From the NCBI RefSeq assembly GCF_020215665.1, contig NZ_CP084061.1, positions 1,302,001-1,366,000 on the forward strand: 64,000 bases of DNA, read 5' to 3'. Position 1 is the stretch's first letter. Each line of letters begins with the position of its first letter. The DNA comes from Blautia parvula. GTDB lineage: Bacteria > Bacillota > Clostridia > Lachnospirales > Lachnospiraceae. Below, piece after piece: positions 9,376 to 18,177 of the stretch. A program made the translations under genes and the position numbers. The notes beneath the pieces were generated by a model that saw only the letters and a program-made list of their open reading frames with translations, was not told the DNA's origin and did not search any database.

Positions 9376-9454
9376 TTATTTTGTTGAAGATATCTTAACA
9401 GGAATCTACAAATGGATATATCTGTATTTTGATCTTTTTGATTTTATTTTGTTC
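9376..9454 (-). promoter_or_regulatory. candidate AraC-type operator sites upstream of the GH78 gene
   Basis: TTATTTTGTTGA (9376-9387) matches 11 of 12 bases of the repeats found before the glycosidase operon. A second, weaker copy (TTATTTTGTTC) is at 9444-9454. On the minus strand the first site ends exactly 17 bp before a TATAAG -10-like element, as for an activator overlapping -35. The remainder of the 381 bp between the GH78 start (9163) and the AraC stop (9545) holds no gene I can support. Confidence 0.45.
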
Positions 9455-9544
9455 TTATTTTATTAGTGCTGTCTTTCTTTTGTTACTTTTTGCTATTCCT
9501 ACGTTCTTTTGTCATTCCTCATATTTTATACATTTTTGTTTTTT

Positions 9545-10756
9545 CTATTTTTCTTCCAGAAATTCCGTTGGTTTATAGGATTCCCGGTACTGTCTTGGTG
9601 TCATGTTCTTTTTCGCTTTGAAAATTTTTCCAAAGTAACTTTGTGACGGAAAATTGACGTACTCTGCTATTCTCGGAATCGATTCCTCTGAATAAATCAA
9701 AAGGTTTGCAGCACGTTCAATTCTTATATCGTTCACATAGTCCTGGATACATATGCCTGTCTCTCTTTTGAAAATTCGTGATAAATAACTGCTGCTGATT
9801 CCCAGCTTACCTGCAATATCATCCAGATATACTTTTTCTTTGAAATGCTTCTTTACATAATCCTTACACTGCTCTGTATAACTGGAAGTATGGCGCTTAG
9901 TCTTCAGCTCACAGACACGTTTTGTAAGTTCCTCTATGGCATGATTCCGATAGGCAAGAATCTGCATAATATCTTTACATTCTGACCCTTTATTAATGTA
10001 ATACCCGCTCATGCGATAAGCCGCATATGGCATTAATCCGCCCTCAATCGCCGCGCGAGCACACAAAGTCACACCTACAACCAGCATATTCCGCCAATGG
10101 GTCAGCTCACTGGCTCCCAGTTTTCCGACTTCCGCATCCATATCTTTTGACAAACGGACTGCCTCTTCCACATTCCCCTCACGCACCATATCCAGAAGTT
10201 TCCTCTCTTCCTGATAGGAATGGCGGTAAAAGTCTTCTTCCTCAGACTTTAAGGTAAACAAAATCTGCTCTTCCGTTTCCTGTTCTTTCGTGACCGGAAC
10301 CAGATGATTGGCATCCAACAGCTGCTGATCCGTGTATTCTGCATCGCACACAATTTTTGCAAGTATGCAGACTGTCTGAAGTATTTCAGTAACCGTAAAC
10401 TGGCGAAGGTTCTTCTCTGCATCTTCCGGGATACCATATGCGCGATAGAACTTGTGTCTTTCAATTTTATTAAAGAAAACCGTGCACATTGGGCCAGCCA
10501 GATAGTACGCATCTGGTGCCTTGATACAAACAAAATAGGCCTGGTAATCGTCTTTACAGATGTATGGAACTGTTTGTTTTTCTGCATTTTCTGCCAGGAA
10601 ACACTGCAGTTCTGCGCAATGGTGTAAAGGATTGTGAGCAGAATTTTTCTGATATGAAATGATGTTGTTATCTTTTAAAGAAAATATACCAATGCCCTGC
10701 AGCTCTGACAGGTTCGTTAACAGGTATCGGGATTGTGGCGTTTGGCTTTTCTGCAT
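9545..10756 (-). CDS. AraC-family transcriptional regulator
   Basis: This is a 403-residue regulator with a long N-terminal sensing region of unknown ligand and a C-terminal double helix-turn-helix of about 100 residues. The first HTH contains YLDDIAGKLGISSSYLSRIF. The second contains IAEYVNFPSQSYFGKIFK and ends in the family signature MTPRQYRES. It is the only transcription factor in the glycoside locus and most likely activates the GH78 and GH-A/esterase/symporter units through the shared TTATTTTGTTG motif (inference). It lies 60 bp downstream of the phosphatase gene on the same strand and may be co-transcribed with it. Confidence 0.9.
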   Translation of the reverse strand: MQKSQTPQSRYLLTNLSELQGIGIFSLKDNNIISYQKNSAHNPLHHCAELQCFLAENAEKQTVPYICKDDYQAYFVCIKAPDAYYLAGPMCTVFFNKIERHKFYRAYGIPEDAEKNLRQFTVTEILQTVCILAKIVCDAEYTDQQLLDANHLVPVTKEQETEEQILFTLKSEEEDFYRHSYQEERKLLDMVREGNVEEAVRLSKDMDAEVGKLGASELTHWRNMLVVGVTLCARAAIEGGLMPYAAYRMSGYYINKGSECKDIMQILAYRNHAIEELTKRVCELKTKRHTSSYTEQCKDYVKKHFKEKVYLDDIAGKLGISSSYLSRIFKRETGICIQDYVNDIRIERAANLLIYSEESIPRIAEYVNFPSQSYFGKIFKAKKNMTPRQYRESYKPTEFLEEK

Positions 10757-10816
10757 TGTTTCAAACCTTCTTTGCTGTTTTTTGGCTGATGGCTTTTTCT
10801 GCTGCCTGCAGCCGGA

Positions 10817-11281
10817 TCAGATTTTTTTCTGACGCCGCAAAGTCTCCAGAAAGGCCCGGCATCCTTCTACAATATCGGAATATGTTGTTTCAAAATCCCC
10901 TGTATACCATGGGTCTGCGATGTCTCTGGGATGCTCGGAAAAATCCAGCAGGCGGCAGATCTTATGTTCCGGATCGTGGCCTGCAATGCGGTTCATGTTA
11001 CGGATGTTCCACGCATCCATGCCTATGAGGTAATCATATTTTGCGTAATCTGATTTTTTCATCTGCACCGCGTATTTGCCCGCTGTGGAAATGCCTACTT
11101 CACGAAGTTTGTTCCTGGTTCCGTGGTGTACGGGATTGCCGATTTCTTCTGTGCTGGTGGCAGCGGATGCGATGTAGAAATTGTTGGATAGGTTTTCTTT
11201 TTGGGTTATGTCTTTTAGGACAAATTCGGCCATGGGGGAACGGCAGATGTTGCCGTGGCAGATGAATAGTACTTTTATCAT
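10817..11281 (-). CDS. low-molecular-weight protein tyrosine phosphatase
   Basis: This 154-residue cytosolic phosphatase has the P-loop CHGNICRS at residues 8-15 (C-x5-R-S) and the general-acid motif DPWYTGDF near residue 120, as in LMW-PTP enzymes. The start at 11281 is supported by an AAGGAG site ten bases upstream and places the P-loop at its usual distance from the N-terminus; the frame extends 13 codons further without support. Upstream lies a truncated Tn916-like integrase. A decayed copy of the 5' part of this gene occurs about 11.4 kb away near 22.65 kb. Confidence 0.9.
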   Translation of the reverse strand: MIKVLFICHGNICRSPMAEFVLKDITQKENLSNNFYIASAATSTEEIGNPVHHGTRNKLREVGISTAGKYAVQMKKSDYAKYDYLIGMDAWNIRNMNRIAGHDPEHKICRLLDFSEHPRDIADPWYTGDFETTYSDIVEGCRAFLETLRRQKKI

Positions 11282-11380
11282 TTTTCTATAACTCCTTATA
11301 GGGTCTGTATTTCTTCTCAAACGCTTGATTTTACAGGATTTCTGGTCTAATCCGAAGTCCTCGTTTTTCAGAGTATTTTC

Positions 11381-11590
11381 TCAAATTGCTTCATGTTTTT
11401 CTTTCTCTCTCAGCGAAAGTTCCCGCTTTTTACCTTTGGGGGTTGGGTCATTCCTGTCTAAACGCCAACTATAAACATTTTTCTCTTTTCCGTCCTCATC
11501 AATATAACGGAACCGATACCTCCCGTCTGTACGCTGGTACTCACCCTCACGCAAAATCCGATTGCGGTTATCTCGTCTTTTCTCACTCAT
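11381..11590 (-). pseudogene. int: Tn916-type integrase, N-terminal fragment
   Basis: The 69 codons match the arm-type DNA-binding N-terminus of Tn916/Tn1549-family tyrosine recombinases: the opening MSEKRRDNRNRILREGE, a DGRYRFRYID strand, a YSW turn and the LREKEK segment. Full-length enzymes are about 400 residues, so the core-binding and catalytic domains are missing. The start has a perfect AAAGGAG site and the upstream terminator is retained, so only the 3' part was lost. With the xis remnant upstream it marks the end of a former conjugative transposon. It cannot catalyse integration. Confidence 0.82.
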
Positions 11591-11605
11591 CGAATCTCTC
11601 CTTTC

Positions 11606-11658
11606 AAAAAAAGGAGAGCCAGACTTGCAAGATTATTGTACCACAAGTTTGACTCTCC
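11606..11658 (-). terminator. terminator between xis and int remnants
   Basis: On the minus strand GGAGAGTCAAACTTG (11658-11644) pairs with CAAGTCTGGCTCTCC (11627-11613), with wobble pairs, and is followed by seven T residues. It sits directly before the int ribosome binding site, so it would limit read-through into int. Confidence 0.7.
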
Positions 11659-11714
11659 GTATAGTTTTATCATAGGATATCGGCAATCTGCCATTCTCTT
11701 TTTTCAGAAACTTT

Positions 11715-11923
11715 TTATACTGCAGTTGCCTGATCCAGATACCGTTCAAATTTCTGTCTTTTTATCAATGCTCTGTTTCCGTTCCTCACATAGAAATCTT
11801 CATTGGGATGTTCGTCAATGAGCATTCTCAGCTTGCCTTCTCCAATATGATAATATCCGGCAGCTTCTTCAATGGTCAGCGTATATCTACACCAAACTGG
11901 AATATCTGCATAATTTTTTTCAT
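11715..11923 (-). pseudogene. xis: Tn916-type excisionase with a poly-A frameshift
   Basis: Reading from RYTLTIEEAAGYYHIGEGK through YVRNGNRALIKRQKFERYL gives a clear Tn916-family excisionase, a small winged-helix protein that directs Int toward excision. The only nearby ATG (11923) is out of frame with it: the run after ATG has seven A residues, and eight would give a continuous 69-residue protein. That ATG sits one base after the stop codon of the ABC ATPase gene. The gene is therefore inactive, rescued by slippage, or affected by a base-calling error in the run. It has no ribosome binding site of its own, suggesting loss of its original upstream region. Confidence 0.75.
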
Positions 11924-11924
11924 T

Positions 11925-12650
11925 TTATGTCAGTATTTTCGCAAGAAATTCCTTCGTCCGTTCATTCTCTGGCCGCCCAAATAGTTCTCTTGGCGGCCGG
12001 TCCTCCAGAATCACGCCGTGATCAATGAATAACACCCTATCACTTACTTCTCTGGCAAATCCCATTTCATGTGTTACAACAATCATCGTCATTCCGCCTT
12101 CTGCCAGTTCTTTCATAACGTGAAGTACCTCCCCGACCATCTCCGGATCGAGAGCAGAAGTCGGCTCGTCAAAGAGCAGGACTTTTGGATTCATTGCCAG
12201 CGCACGTGCAATGGCCACGCGCTGTTTCTGTCCGCCGGACAGCTTATTCGGATAGGTGTCCGCCTTGGACTCTAAACCGACCTGCCTCAGCAGTTTCAAT
12301 GCTTTCCCGGAGCATTCCTCCTCGGGCAGTCCCAGTACTCGCATCGGAGCCAGCATAATATTACGTTTTACTGTCATATTAGGAAAGAGGTTAAAATGCT
12401 GGAATACCATTCCCACTTCCTTGCGGTAATCATCAATCTTCAGTCCCGGATCCAGGATATCCCTGCCGTCCACTTCTATACCTCCGCCGTCAGGCTGTTC
12501 TAGGAGATTGATGCATCTCAGGAAGGTGGATTTTCCTGATCCGGACGGTCCAATCACGCAGACACACTCGCCTTTTCTGATTTCCGTACTGATATCTTTC
12601 AGTACCCGTACCTGCCCGAAACTTTTCTGCAGATGTCTGATCTTAATCAC
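11925..12650 (-). CDS. amino-acid ABC transporter ATP-binding protein (GlnQ type)
   Basis: This 241-residue protein has Walker A (GPSGSGKS, residues 34-41), the signature LSGGQKQR near residue 135, and Walker B ([13 protein letters not shown]). It belongs to the polar-amino-acid uptake (GlnQ/HisP) type. It is cytosolic and energises the fused binding-protein/permease encoded just upstream, whose reading frame it overlaps by eight bases. It is the last gene of the Amadori-product operon, so the imported solute is probably an amino acid or amine-sugar conjugate (inference). Confidence 0.92.
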   Translation of the reverse strand: MIKIRHLQKSFGQVRVLKDISTEIRKGECVCVIGPSGSGKSTFLRCINLLEQPDGGGIEVDGRDILDPGLKIDDYRKEVGMVFQHFNLFPNMTVKRNIMLAPMRVLGLPEEECSGKALKLLRQVGLESKADTYPNKLSGGQKQRVAIARALAMNPKVLLFDEPTSALDPEMVGEVLHVMKELAEGGMTMIVVTHEMGFAREVSDRVLFIDHGVILEDRPPRELFGRPENERTKEFLAKILT

Positions 12651-14154
12651 TGTCCCTCAGCCTCCTTTCAAACTTCCCGAGCAGGATTGTCAGAAGTTTT
12701 ACAATAACATAATAAATCACTCCTGCGGCGACAAGCGGAATAAACATCTGATATGTTCTGGAGGACACATAGCTAGCAGCTTTCGTAAGATCCAGAATAC
12801 CCACATAGCCAAGAATAGACGTCTCTTTGATCAGCTGGACAAATTCATTTCCGAGTGCCGGGAGGATATTTTTCACTGCCTGGGGCAGGATTACAAATGA
12901 CATAGTATCCGTATATGACATTCCAAGCGATCTGCCTGCCTCCGTCTGTCCTTTATCCACAGCAAGAATACCGCCGCGGATCACCTCGGAAACATAAGCT
13001 CCGCTGTTAATCCCGAAGCTGACCACGGCCGCCAAATATCCCAGTCGGCTGTGGAACACTGCAAAATAAATAATCATCAGCTGCAGCACAGACGGAGTTC
13101 CGCGGATAATGTCCACATACAACGCCGCAATGCCTGCCACGATACTCTTTCGTTTCATCCGGTCGGCTCGAAGTCTCACAATCGCTACAAACAGACCGAT
13201 CAAAGTCCCAACCAATGTGGAAAGTATTGAGATCAGAATCGTAATCTCCACACCACTCACATAATACTGCCAGCGGTTTTCATCTAGGAAAATAAATTTC
13301 AGTTTTCCCAGGAAACCCTGCTCTTCATCTGCGGCAGCCGTATCTTCTCCCTCACCGGAGAAATATTTTTCATACAGTTCATCATATGTGCCGTTTTCTC
13401 TTACCTTAGCCAGCCCTTCGTTAATCAGTTCAGTAAGTACGGTATTCCCTTTCTGGATGCAGAATACCGTATCTTCTTCTGTCCCCGGCACCTCCGTATA
13501 TATAATGCCGGTCGTCTGGTCGCAGTAAATCTCGGCCATGATTGTATCTATCACGACTGCGTCCGCTCCCTGGTTCATCAGTTCCATAACTGCGCTGGAC
13601 GCCGTCTTAAAACGTTTCACATCAGCATCTTCCACCATACCGTAATCTGTATTTTCACCAGATACGATCAGATCACTCATAGAACCTTCCAGAACTGCCA
13701 CTGTCTTTCCTGTCAGATCAGCGAATTCGGTAATGTCTGCACCTTCATTGCAGATGATACTCTGGGAACCGGTATAGTAAACATCTGAAAAATTTACACT
13801 TCTCTCCCGTTCCTCCGTCGGTCCCACCGCAGCTGCGATAATCTGTATATCTCCTGCTTCCATTGATCCCATCAGCGAATCAAATGGCAGGTCGTTCCAG
13901 ACCAGTTCAATCCCCTGTACCTCAGCAATGGCTTCAAGCAGGTCATAATCAAATCCTGTCAGTTCTCCGTCACTGTCCCGGTATTCAAAAGGTGAATACT
14001 CGGCATTTGTTCCCACCACGATTTCTTTCGTCTGCTCCGCCGCATTCAGAGTAAACATCCCGTCTGCGGGCAGTAAAACTGCGGAGCCGGCAATTGTCAG
14101 AGCTGTCAGAAGCAGGAACAGGATTCCTCTCTTTTTCTTTATAATCAATCTCAT
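12643..14154 (-). CDS. amino-acid ABC transporter, fused substrate-binding protein and permease
   Basis: This 503-residue fusion begins with a signal sequence (about residues 8-38), followed by a type-II periplasmic-binding-protein fold (about 43-270) with [11 protein letters not shown] and GFDYDLL segments. A permease domain of about five membrane segments follows (about 295-500), with the EAA-loop segment [14 protein letters not shown]. Such single-chain importers occur in Firmicutes; the binding domain faces outward. The partner ATPase overlaps the 3' end. It lies 61 bp downstream of the epimerase gene in the Amadori operon. The ligand pocket cannot be read from sequence alone. Confidence 0.9.
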   Translation of the reverse strand: MRLIIKKKRGILFLLLTALTIAGSAVLLPADGMFTLNAAEQTKEIVVGTNAEYSPFEYRDSDGELTGFDYDLLEAIAEVQGIELVWNDLPFDSLMGSMEAGDIQIIAAAVGPTEERERSVNFSDVYYTGSQSIICNEGADITEFADLTGKTVAVLEGSMSDLIVSGENTDYGMVEDADVKRFKTASSAVMELMNQGADAVVIDTIMAEIYCDQTTGIIYTEVPGTEEDTVFCIQKGNTVLTELINEGLAKVRENGTYDELYEKYFSGEGEDTAAADEEQGFLGKLKFIFLDENRWQYYVSGVEITILISILSTLVGTLIGLFVAIVRLRADRMKRKSIVAGIAALYVDIIRGTPSVLQLMIIYFAVFHSRLGYLAAVVSFGINSGAYVSEVIRGGILAVDKGQTEAGRSLGMSYTDTMSFVILPQAVKNILPALGNEFVQLIKETSILGYVGILDLTKAASYVSSRTYQMFIPLVAAGVIYYVIVKLLTILLGKFERRLRDSD

Positions 14155-14215
14155 ATTTGCTTCCTTTTCTCTTTGCTGCCCTGCCGGATCACAGGGCGGA
14201 TTCTGTTTCTCAGTT

Positions 14216-15052
14216 TCAGATAATATATGGCTCGTACGCTTTTATATTCCGCAGATCCGCTGCTGCCGGATTATTGAAATAATCAAACTCCGTGATCTCC
14301 TGTCCGAGATACCCCATGTAGTTATGACGTTTCAGCGCTCTCAAGAACTCTTCGAGGTCGTGGGTCCCGTCGCCCCAGATAAGATGTCCGTACGGATTGC
14401 CATCAATAAAGTGCATATGGATAATATCTTCGCCCAGAACGTCAAACCACTGGTCGATAGTCTCTCCTGCGACTCCCATAGCCGTCGTGTCGATCATTGC
14501 TTTGAGATTTGGATGGTTTACTTCATCCAGCATCCGTTTTACATCCTGCACTGTTGTAGCCAGATTGGATTCCTGCGGCCGCAAAGATTCCATTGCCAGA
14601 CGTATGCCGCGCTCTTTCGCGTATTCTGCAAGCATGGACAGCATCTCTCTTGAACGTTTCCACGCTTCCTCACGTTCTTCATTCCAGTATCCCCATCCGG
14701 AATTGATGGCCATGATCTCCGCGCCCAGTTCTTCGCCTGCATCCATCGCCTTCTTAAAGTACCCAAGGCTCTTTTCAAACTGCTCTTTCTCCTGTGCGGC
14801 AAATTGATACTGATATGTACAGTTTTCCGGTGTGATGACACGGAGTGTCAGATTCCGGTCATTCAGAAGTTTTCTCACTCTTTTACAATCTGAATATTCC
14901 AGATAGCTCAGGAAAAAATGCGGTGTTCCGGGCCAGAATTCAATCGTCCGGATTCCCGCCGCTGCCTGTGCATCCAGAAAGTACTCCAGTGAATAAAACA
15001 GGTAATGGATATTCATTCCTGCAATCTGTTCTCTTTTGATCATTTTTTCCAA
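14216..15052 (-). CDS. sugar phosphate isomerase/epimerase, FrlC-like
   Basis: This 278-residue protein is of the xylose-isomerase-like TIM-barrel family. It has acidic and histidine metal ligands in segments such as LAMESLRPQESN, AMIDTTAMG, HMHFIDGNPYGH and LGQEITEF. The last segments resemble FrlC, the epimerase that converts psicoselysine to fructoselysine, and its neighbours encode FrlD- and FrlB-like enzymes. I assign an Amadori-sugar epimerase role by motif plus context. The start is probably the TTG at 15052, which has AAAGGAG seven bases upstream; the next ATG is nine bases further and too far from that site. Confidence 0.72.
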   Translation of the reverse strand: MEKMIKREQIAGMNIHYLFYSLEYFLDAQAAAGIRTIEFWPGTPHFFLSYLEYSDCKRVRKLLNDRNLTLRVITPENCTYQYQFAAQEKEQFEKSLGYFKKAMDAGEELGAEIMAINSGWGYWNEEREEAWKRSREMLSMLAEYAKERGIRLAMESLRPQESNLATTVQDVKRMLDEVNHPNLKAMIDTTAMGVAGETIDQWFDVLGEDIIHMHFIDGNPYGHLIWGDGTHDLEEFLRALKRHNYMGYLGQEITEFDYFNNPAAADLRNIKAYEPYII

Positions 15053-15093
15053 AGTCGTTCTCCTTTGGATCCTTCCCGGATCCTTTGTTTTTA

Positions 15094-16200
15094 TTACTCA
15101 ATCTTGCTTCCCATATATTTGTGAAATTCCGGATCTTTCGGCAGGTTCAAGTCTATCCCTCTTGCTCTTGATGCGAGCACAAAAAGCATTTGCTGTGGCA
15201 GCATATACTCCAGCACAGAAAAATCAGAATCATTGATAAAATGGCAGCACAGAACATTCGCGCACTGGCCTTCCGAACAGGCAGTCTCCGGAAGATTTAC
15301 CGCATAATGCCGGTATCCTTTCTCCCTGTAATAGCCGTACAATTTCTCCATTCTCATTTTTTCATATCCGTCTGCCGGAAACAGGTACAGAAAATCCGTA
15401 TCCTCTGTCACTGCATTGTATATTCCATGCATAAATTCCTCTGCTTCATACCCCCTGACAGGAAATCGGCAGGTCTCGGAAAATTTCAGACACCCCTCCA
15501 GAAGTGATGCCCGCATGCTGCTTCCGGTGATCAGCATCAGGTCCCTGCTATTCACAAGTTTATCCGCTGTTCTTTTACACCATCCGAAGCTTTCTTCAAG
15601 AATCCCCGGCATATTGTCGGTTACCCTGCGGAGCCGGCTGATATATTCCGCTTTCTGCATGCCGGTAATCCTGCCCGTTTTCTCAGCAGCCATAATAAAA
15701 AAAAGGAACAGTGTCAGAACGGTAGCTGTATATCCTTTGGTCGTGGCTCCGGCATCTTCATACCCGCATTCCACATAAAGAACAGCCTCTCCGTGCCGTG
15801 TAATCTCCGCCTCGTACTCTCCTGTCACTGCAACCGTGCAAAATCCCTTTTTCCCCGCCGCATCAAGCGCTCGGATGACTGCTGTGCTCGTGCCCTGCTG
15901 CGAAATTCCGATCACCAGTGCTTTGTCTGAGACAACATCCATCTCTTCCATAACTGTTACTGGGTATACGGGAGTCACCCGTATACCCAGCAGTTTCTGT
16001 GCAAAGACAGAGGCTCCGACAGCTGCATTGTAGGATGAGCCGGATCCTGTCAGAATGACCTCACTGATCTCTCCGCGGATTCCCTCCCTGTCGAATATTT
16101 TCCCGCAGTCCTGCAAGACAGACGCCTGACCCTCAATAATTCTGCTCAGAATATCCGGTGTTTCACCGATATACTCCAGTGCGTCTCCATGATAGATCAT
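15094..16200 (-). CDS. SIS-domain sugar isomerase/deglycase, GlmS-like
   Basis: This 368-residue protein has two SIS domains. The first has the phosphosugar loop TGSGSSYNA near residue 50 and ISQQGTST near residue 100; the second has MLITGSSMR near residue 220. It resembles the isomerase half of GlmS and the AgaS/deglycase group, without the glutaminase domain. In an Amadori operon that also has an FrlB-like protein it could act on a second conjugate, as glucoselysine- and fructoselysine-6-phosphate deglycases do in pairs in the Salmonella gfr system (inference). The ATG at 16200 has GAGGAG seven bases upstream and lies 22 bp after the kinase gene. Confidence 0.75.
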   Translation of the reverse strand: MIYHGDALEYIGETPDILSRIIEGQASVLQDCGKIFDREGIRGEISEVILTGSGSSYNAAVGASVFAQKLLGIRVTPVYPVTVMEEMDVVSDKALVIGISQQGTSTAVIRALDAAGKKGFCTVAVTGEYEAEITRHGEAVLYVECGYEDAGATTKGYTATVLTLFLFFIMAAEKTGRITGMQKAEYISRLRRVTDNMPGILEESFGWCKRTADKLVNSRDLMLITGSSMRASLLEGCLKFSETCRFPVRGYEAEEFMHGIYNAVTEDTDFLYLFPADGYEKMRMEKLYGYYREKGYRHYAVNLPETACSEGQCANVLCCHFINDSDFSVLEYMLPQQMLFVLASRARGIDLNLPKDPEFHKYMGSKIE

Positions 16201-16222
16201 CAGTCCTCTCCTCTTTTTTGTT

Positions 16223-17089
16223 TTATATTTCTCTTGTAATTGTCTTTCCGTATCCGAAAGCACCGTCCAATGTGCATACATGCGCGGCAAATTTGGATGC
16301 TTCTGCTAGAGACGTCCGGATTGCATCCGGTTTCTCTGCACCTTTCTTTAACTGATCGATATAGCAGTCCATGAAAGAAGTAAGGAACGAATCCCCTGCC
16401 CCCATGGTATCCACAACCTCATCGATCATTGTCGCCGGCTGTACATAAAACTGCTCTCCGTCATACATGATGCATCCCTTTGATCCTCTTGTAAGAGATA
16501 CCAGTTCCGGTCCCAGAGAATACATAAATTTCAGATGTTCTTTCGCCGCGTCTTCATCGCCGTCAAAGGAACAGAATGCATATGTCACATAGGGCGCATA
16601 TTTTTCGTAATATTCTTTTGAAGAATCGTCCGAGAAATCAAAGGAAATCCTGATTCCCGCCTCTTTCATCGGCTTTAACTGTGATTCTGTATAGCAATAA
16701 TTTCCGGTGTGGACAAAGTCAAACTGTTTCATATACTCCAGATCAAACCGATCCAGAATATACGGTGTCTTACCTCTGACTCCGCCCTCATTGTAATCAC
16801 CGAAAATGCGGTCACCCTCATTCAGAGTACATTTGGACCATCCGTTCTCTCCGACCAGCTGTTTGCATTTAACTGTTTCAATCTCAAGCTCCTGCAGCAC
16901 GGAAATAACAAACTCAGCAATATCGTCACTTCCAAAATATCCCATATATGCAATACGGTTTGCTCCGAACATTCTGGAATAAGCACAGAGGTTTACACAG
17001 TTTCCTCCCGGATACATCATGTGCGAATGCTCATAAATATCTACTACGTTATCGCCAAATCCTAAAACATTTGTATTATATTTTGCCAT
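16223..17089 (-). CDS. PfkB-family kinase, fructoselysine 6-kinase (FrlD) like
   Basis: This 288-residue ribokinase-family enzyme has its catalytic base in DTMGAGDSF (residues 227-235, Asp233). Several segments are characteristic of FrlD rather than of generic PfkB kinases: GDNVVDIY (12-19), PGGNCVNLCAY (27-37), DRIFGDYNEG (93-102) and SFDFSDD (149-155). FrlD phosphorylates fructoselysine at C6, giving the substrate of the FrlB deglycase, encoded 11 bp upstream here. The exact amino-acid part of the Amadori substrate cannot be told. The start is supported by AAGGAG seven bases upstream. Confidence 0.85.
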   Translation of the reverse strand: MAKYNTNVLGFGDNVVDIYEHSHMMYPGGNCVNLCAYSRMFGANRIAYMGYFGSDDIAEFVISVLQELEIETVKCKQLVGENGWSKCTLNEGDRIFGDYNEGGVRGKTPYILDRFDLEYMKQFDFVHTGNYCYTESQLKPMKEAGIRISFDFSDDSSKEYYEKYAPYVTYAFCSFDGDEDAAKEHLKFMYSLGPELVSLTRGSKGCIMYDGEQFYVQPATMIDEVVDTMGAGDSFLTSFMDCYIDQLKKGAEKPDAIRTSLAEASKFAAHVCTLDGAFGYGKTITREI

Positions 17090-17100
17090 CGCTATTCTCC

Positions 17101-18075
17101 TTAATACTCTACAACACCCATATATCTTCTCATATCAAGCGGATGTCTTCTCTTATCCTGAAGTCCTGTACGGTATGCAACAGTCATTGCATAGAATACC
17201 ATCGGACAGAAATATTCGTTTACGCTCTCGTCGATCGCATCAATGCCAAGTTCGACTGCATCAATAACTTCATATTTCTTCGCATATTTCTTAAGGAATG
17301 TGAGTGCCCTTTCATCCATAACTCTTGCCTTGCCGGTTCCCATAAGCAGGATATAAAGATGATCTTCATCTGTACACTCGAACGGGCCGTGGAAATATTC
17401 GCCTGAGTGCAGGTAGCAACAATCCATCCACTGCATCTCCTGAAGAGAACAGATGGAAAATCCATATGCCTGTGAGTAGGAAGCGCCGGATCCTATGATG
17501 TAGAGGAACGGTTCATCGAAATATTTCTCTGCGAATACCCATGTACGGTTCTGTACTTTCTTCACAGCTGCGCGTACGATACCGTCAGCCTTCTCCAGTC
17601 CGTCCAGGACTGCTTCATATTTTGTATATCCAGGCTCCTGCATCTTCATCAGCTCATTTAATACTCTGATAACGATGCCCTGCGGCCTTTCTCTTTCATT
17701 TGTATCATCTTCCCAGCTGTATACGACCGAATTCATATCCTCCTGTGCGCAGATTGATTCCGGATTGTGTGTCATAGTGATGATTGCGGCGCCTCTTTCT
17801 TTTGCAAGTCTGGCAGCTTCAACGGTCTCTTTTGTATTTCCTCCATGTGAACACAGGATAACGAGTGCTCCTCTTTTCAGAAATTTTGATGGTGATACGG
17901 TCATTTCTCTTGCTGTCAGCCAGTGTGAATGCATTGTCTCTGACTCAGAATTTATAAAATAGTACCCCGGATACAGATCTACAAGAGAGCCCCCGCAGGC
18001 TGTAAGGAATACATCGTTGATCTTTCCCTGTTCCTCATAGATTTTTTTGATAAGTTCTTCCGGTCTATTGCTCAT
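17101..18075 (-). CDS. SIS-domain deglycase, FrlB-like
   Basis: This 324-residue double-SIS protein resembles fructoselysine-6-phosphate deglycase. The segment SGEYFHGPFE near residue 230 and the C-terminal RRYMGVVEY match the FrlB-type layout (SGEFRHGPLE and RRYYGGLVEY in E. coli). The first SIS loop is in CSHGGNTKET near residue 95. The reaction splits the phosphorylated Amadori compound into glucose 6-phosphate and the free amino acid or amine. It is cytosolic. AAGGAG lies nine bases before the ATG. The leader contains a small hairpin at 18120-18136. Confidence 0.85.
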   Translation of the reverse strand: MSNRPEELIKKIYEEQGKINDVFLTACGGSLVDLYPGYYFINSESETMHSHWLTAREMTVSPSKFLKRGALVILCSHGGNTKETVEAARLAKERGAAIITMTHNPESICAQEDMNSVVYSWEDDTNERERPQGIVIRVLNELMKMQEPGYTKYEAVLDGLEKADGIVRAAVKKVQNRTWVFAEKYFDEPFLYIIGSGASYSQAYGFSICSLQEMQWMDCCYLHSGEYFHGPFECTDEDHLYILLMGTGKARVMDERALTFLKKYAKKYEVIDAVELGIDAIDESVNEYFCPMVFYAMTVAYRTGLQDKRRHPLDMRRYMGVVEY

Positions 18076-18119
18076 AATTCAATTCTCCTTTTCTACTTTT
18101 ATAAAATATTTTTTTAAAT

Positions 18120-18136
18120 TGCACAAGAATTGTGCA
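18120..18136 (-). repeat. short hairpin in the transporter/deglycase spacer
   Basis: TGCACAA and TTGTGCA form a perfect 7-bp stem with a three-base loop, followed on the minus strand by an A/T-rich tract. It could be a weak terminator or RNA-processing element that sets the ratio of transporter to enzymes; the choice is not resolvable from sequence. Confidence 0.35.
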
Positions 18137-18177
18137 CCTTCTATATCTTCTCGCGTTCCTCCGCGATATATCATAAT

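Noticed and set aside
15094-16290. Longer start of the second SIS protein at 16290
   Set aside because: The first 30 residues overlap the kinase gene and lack a ribosome site, while GAGGAG precedes the ATG at 16200.
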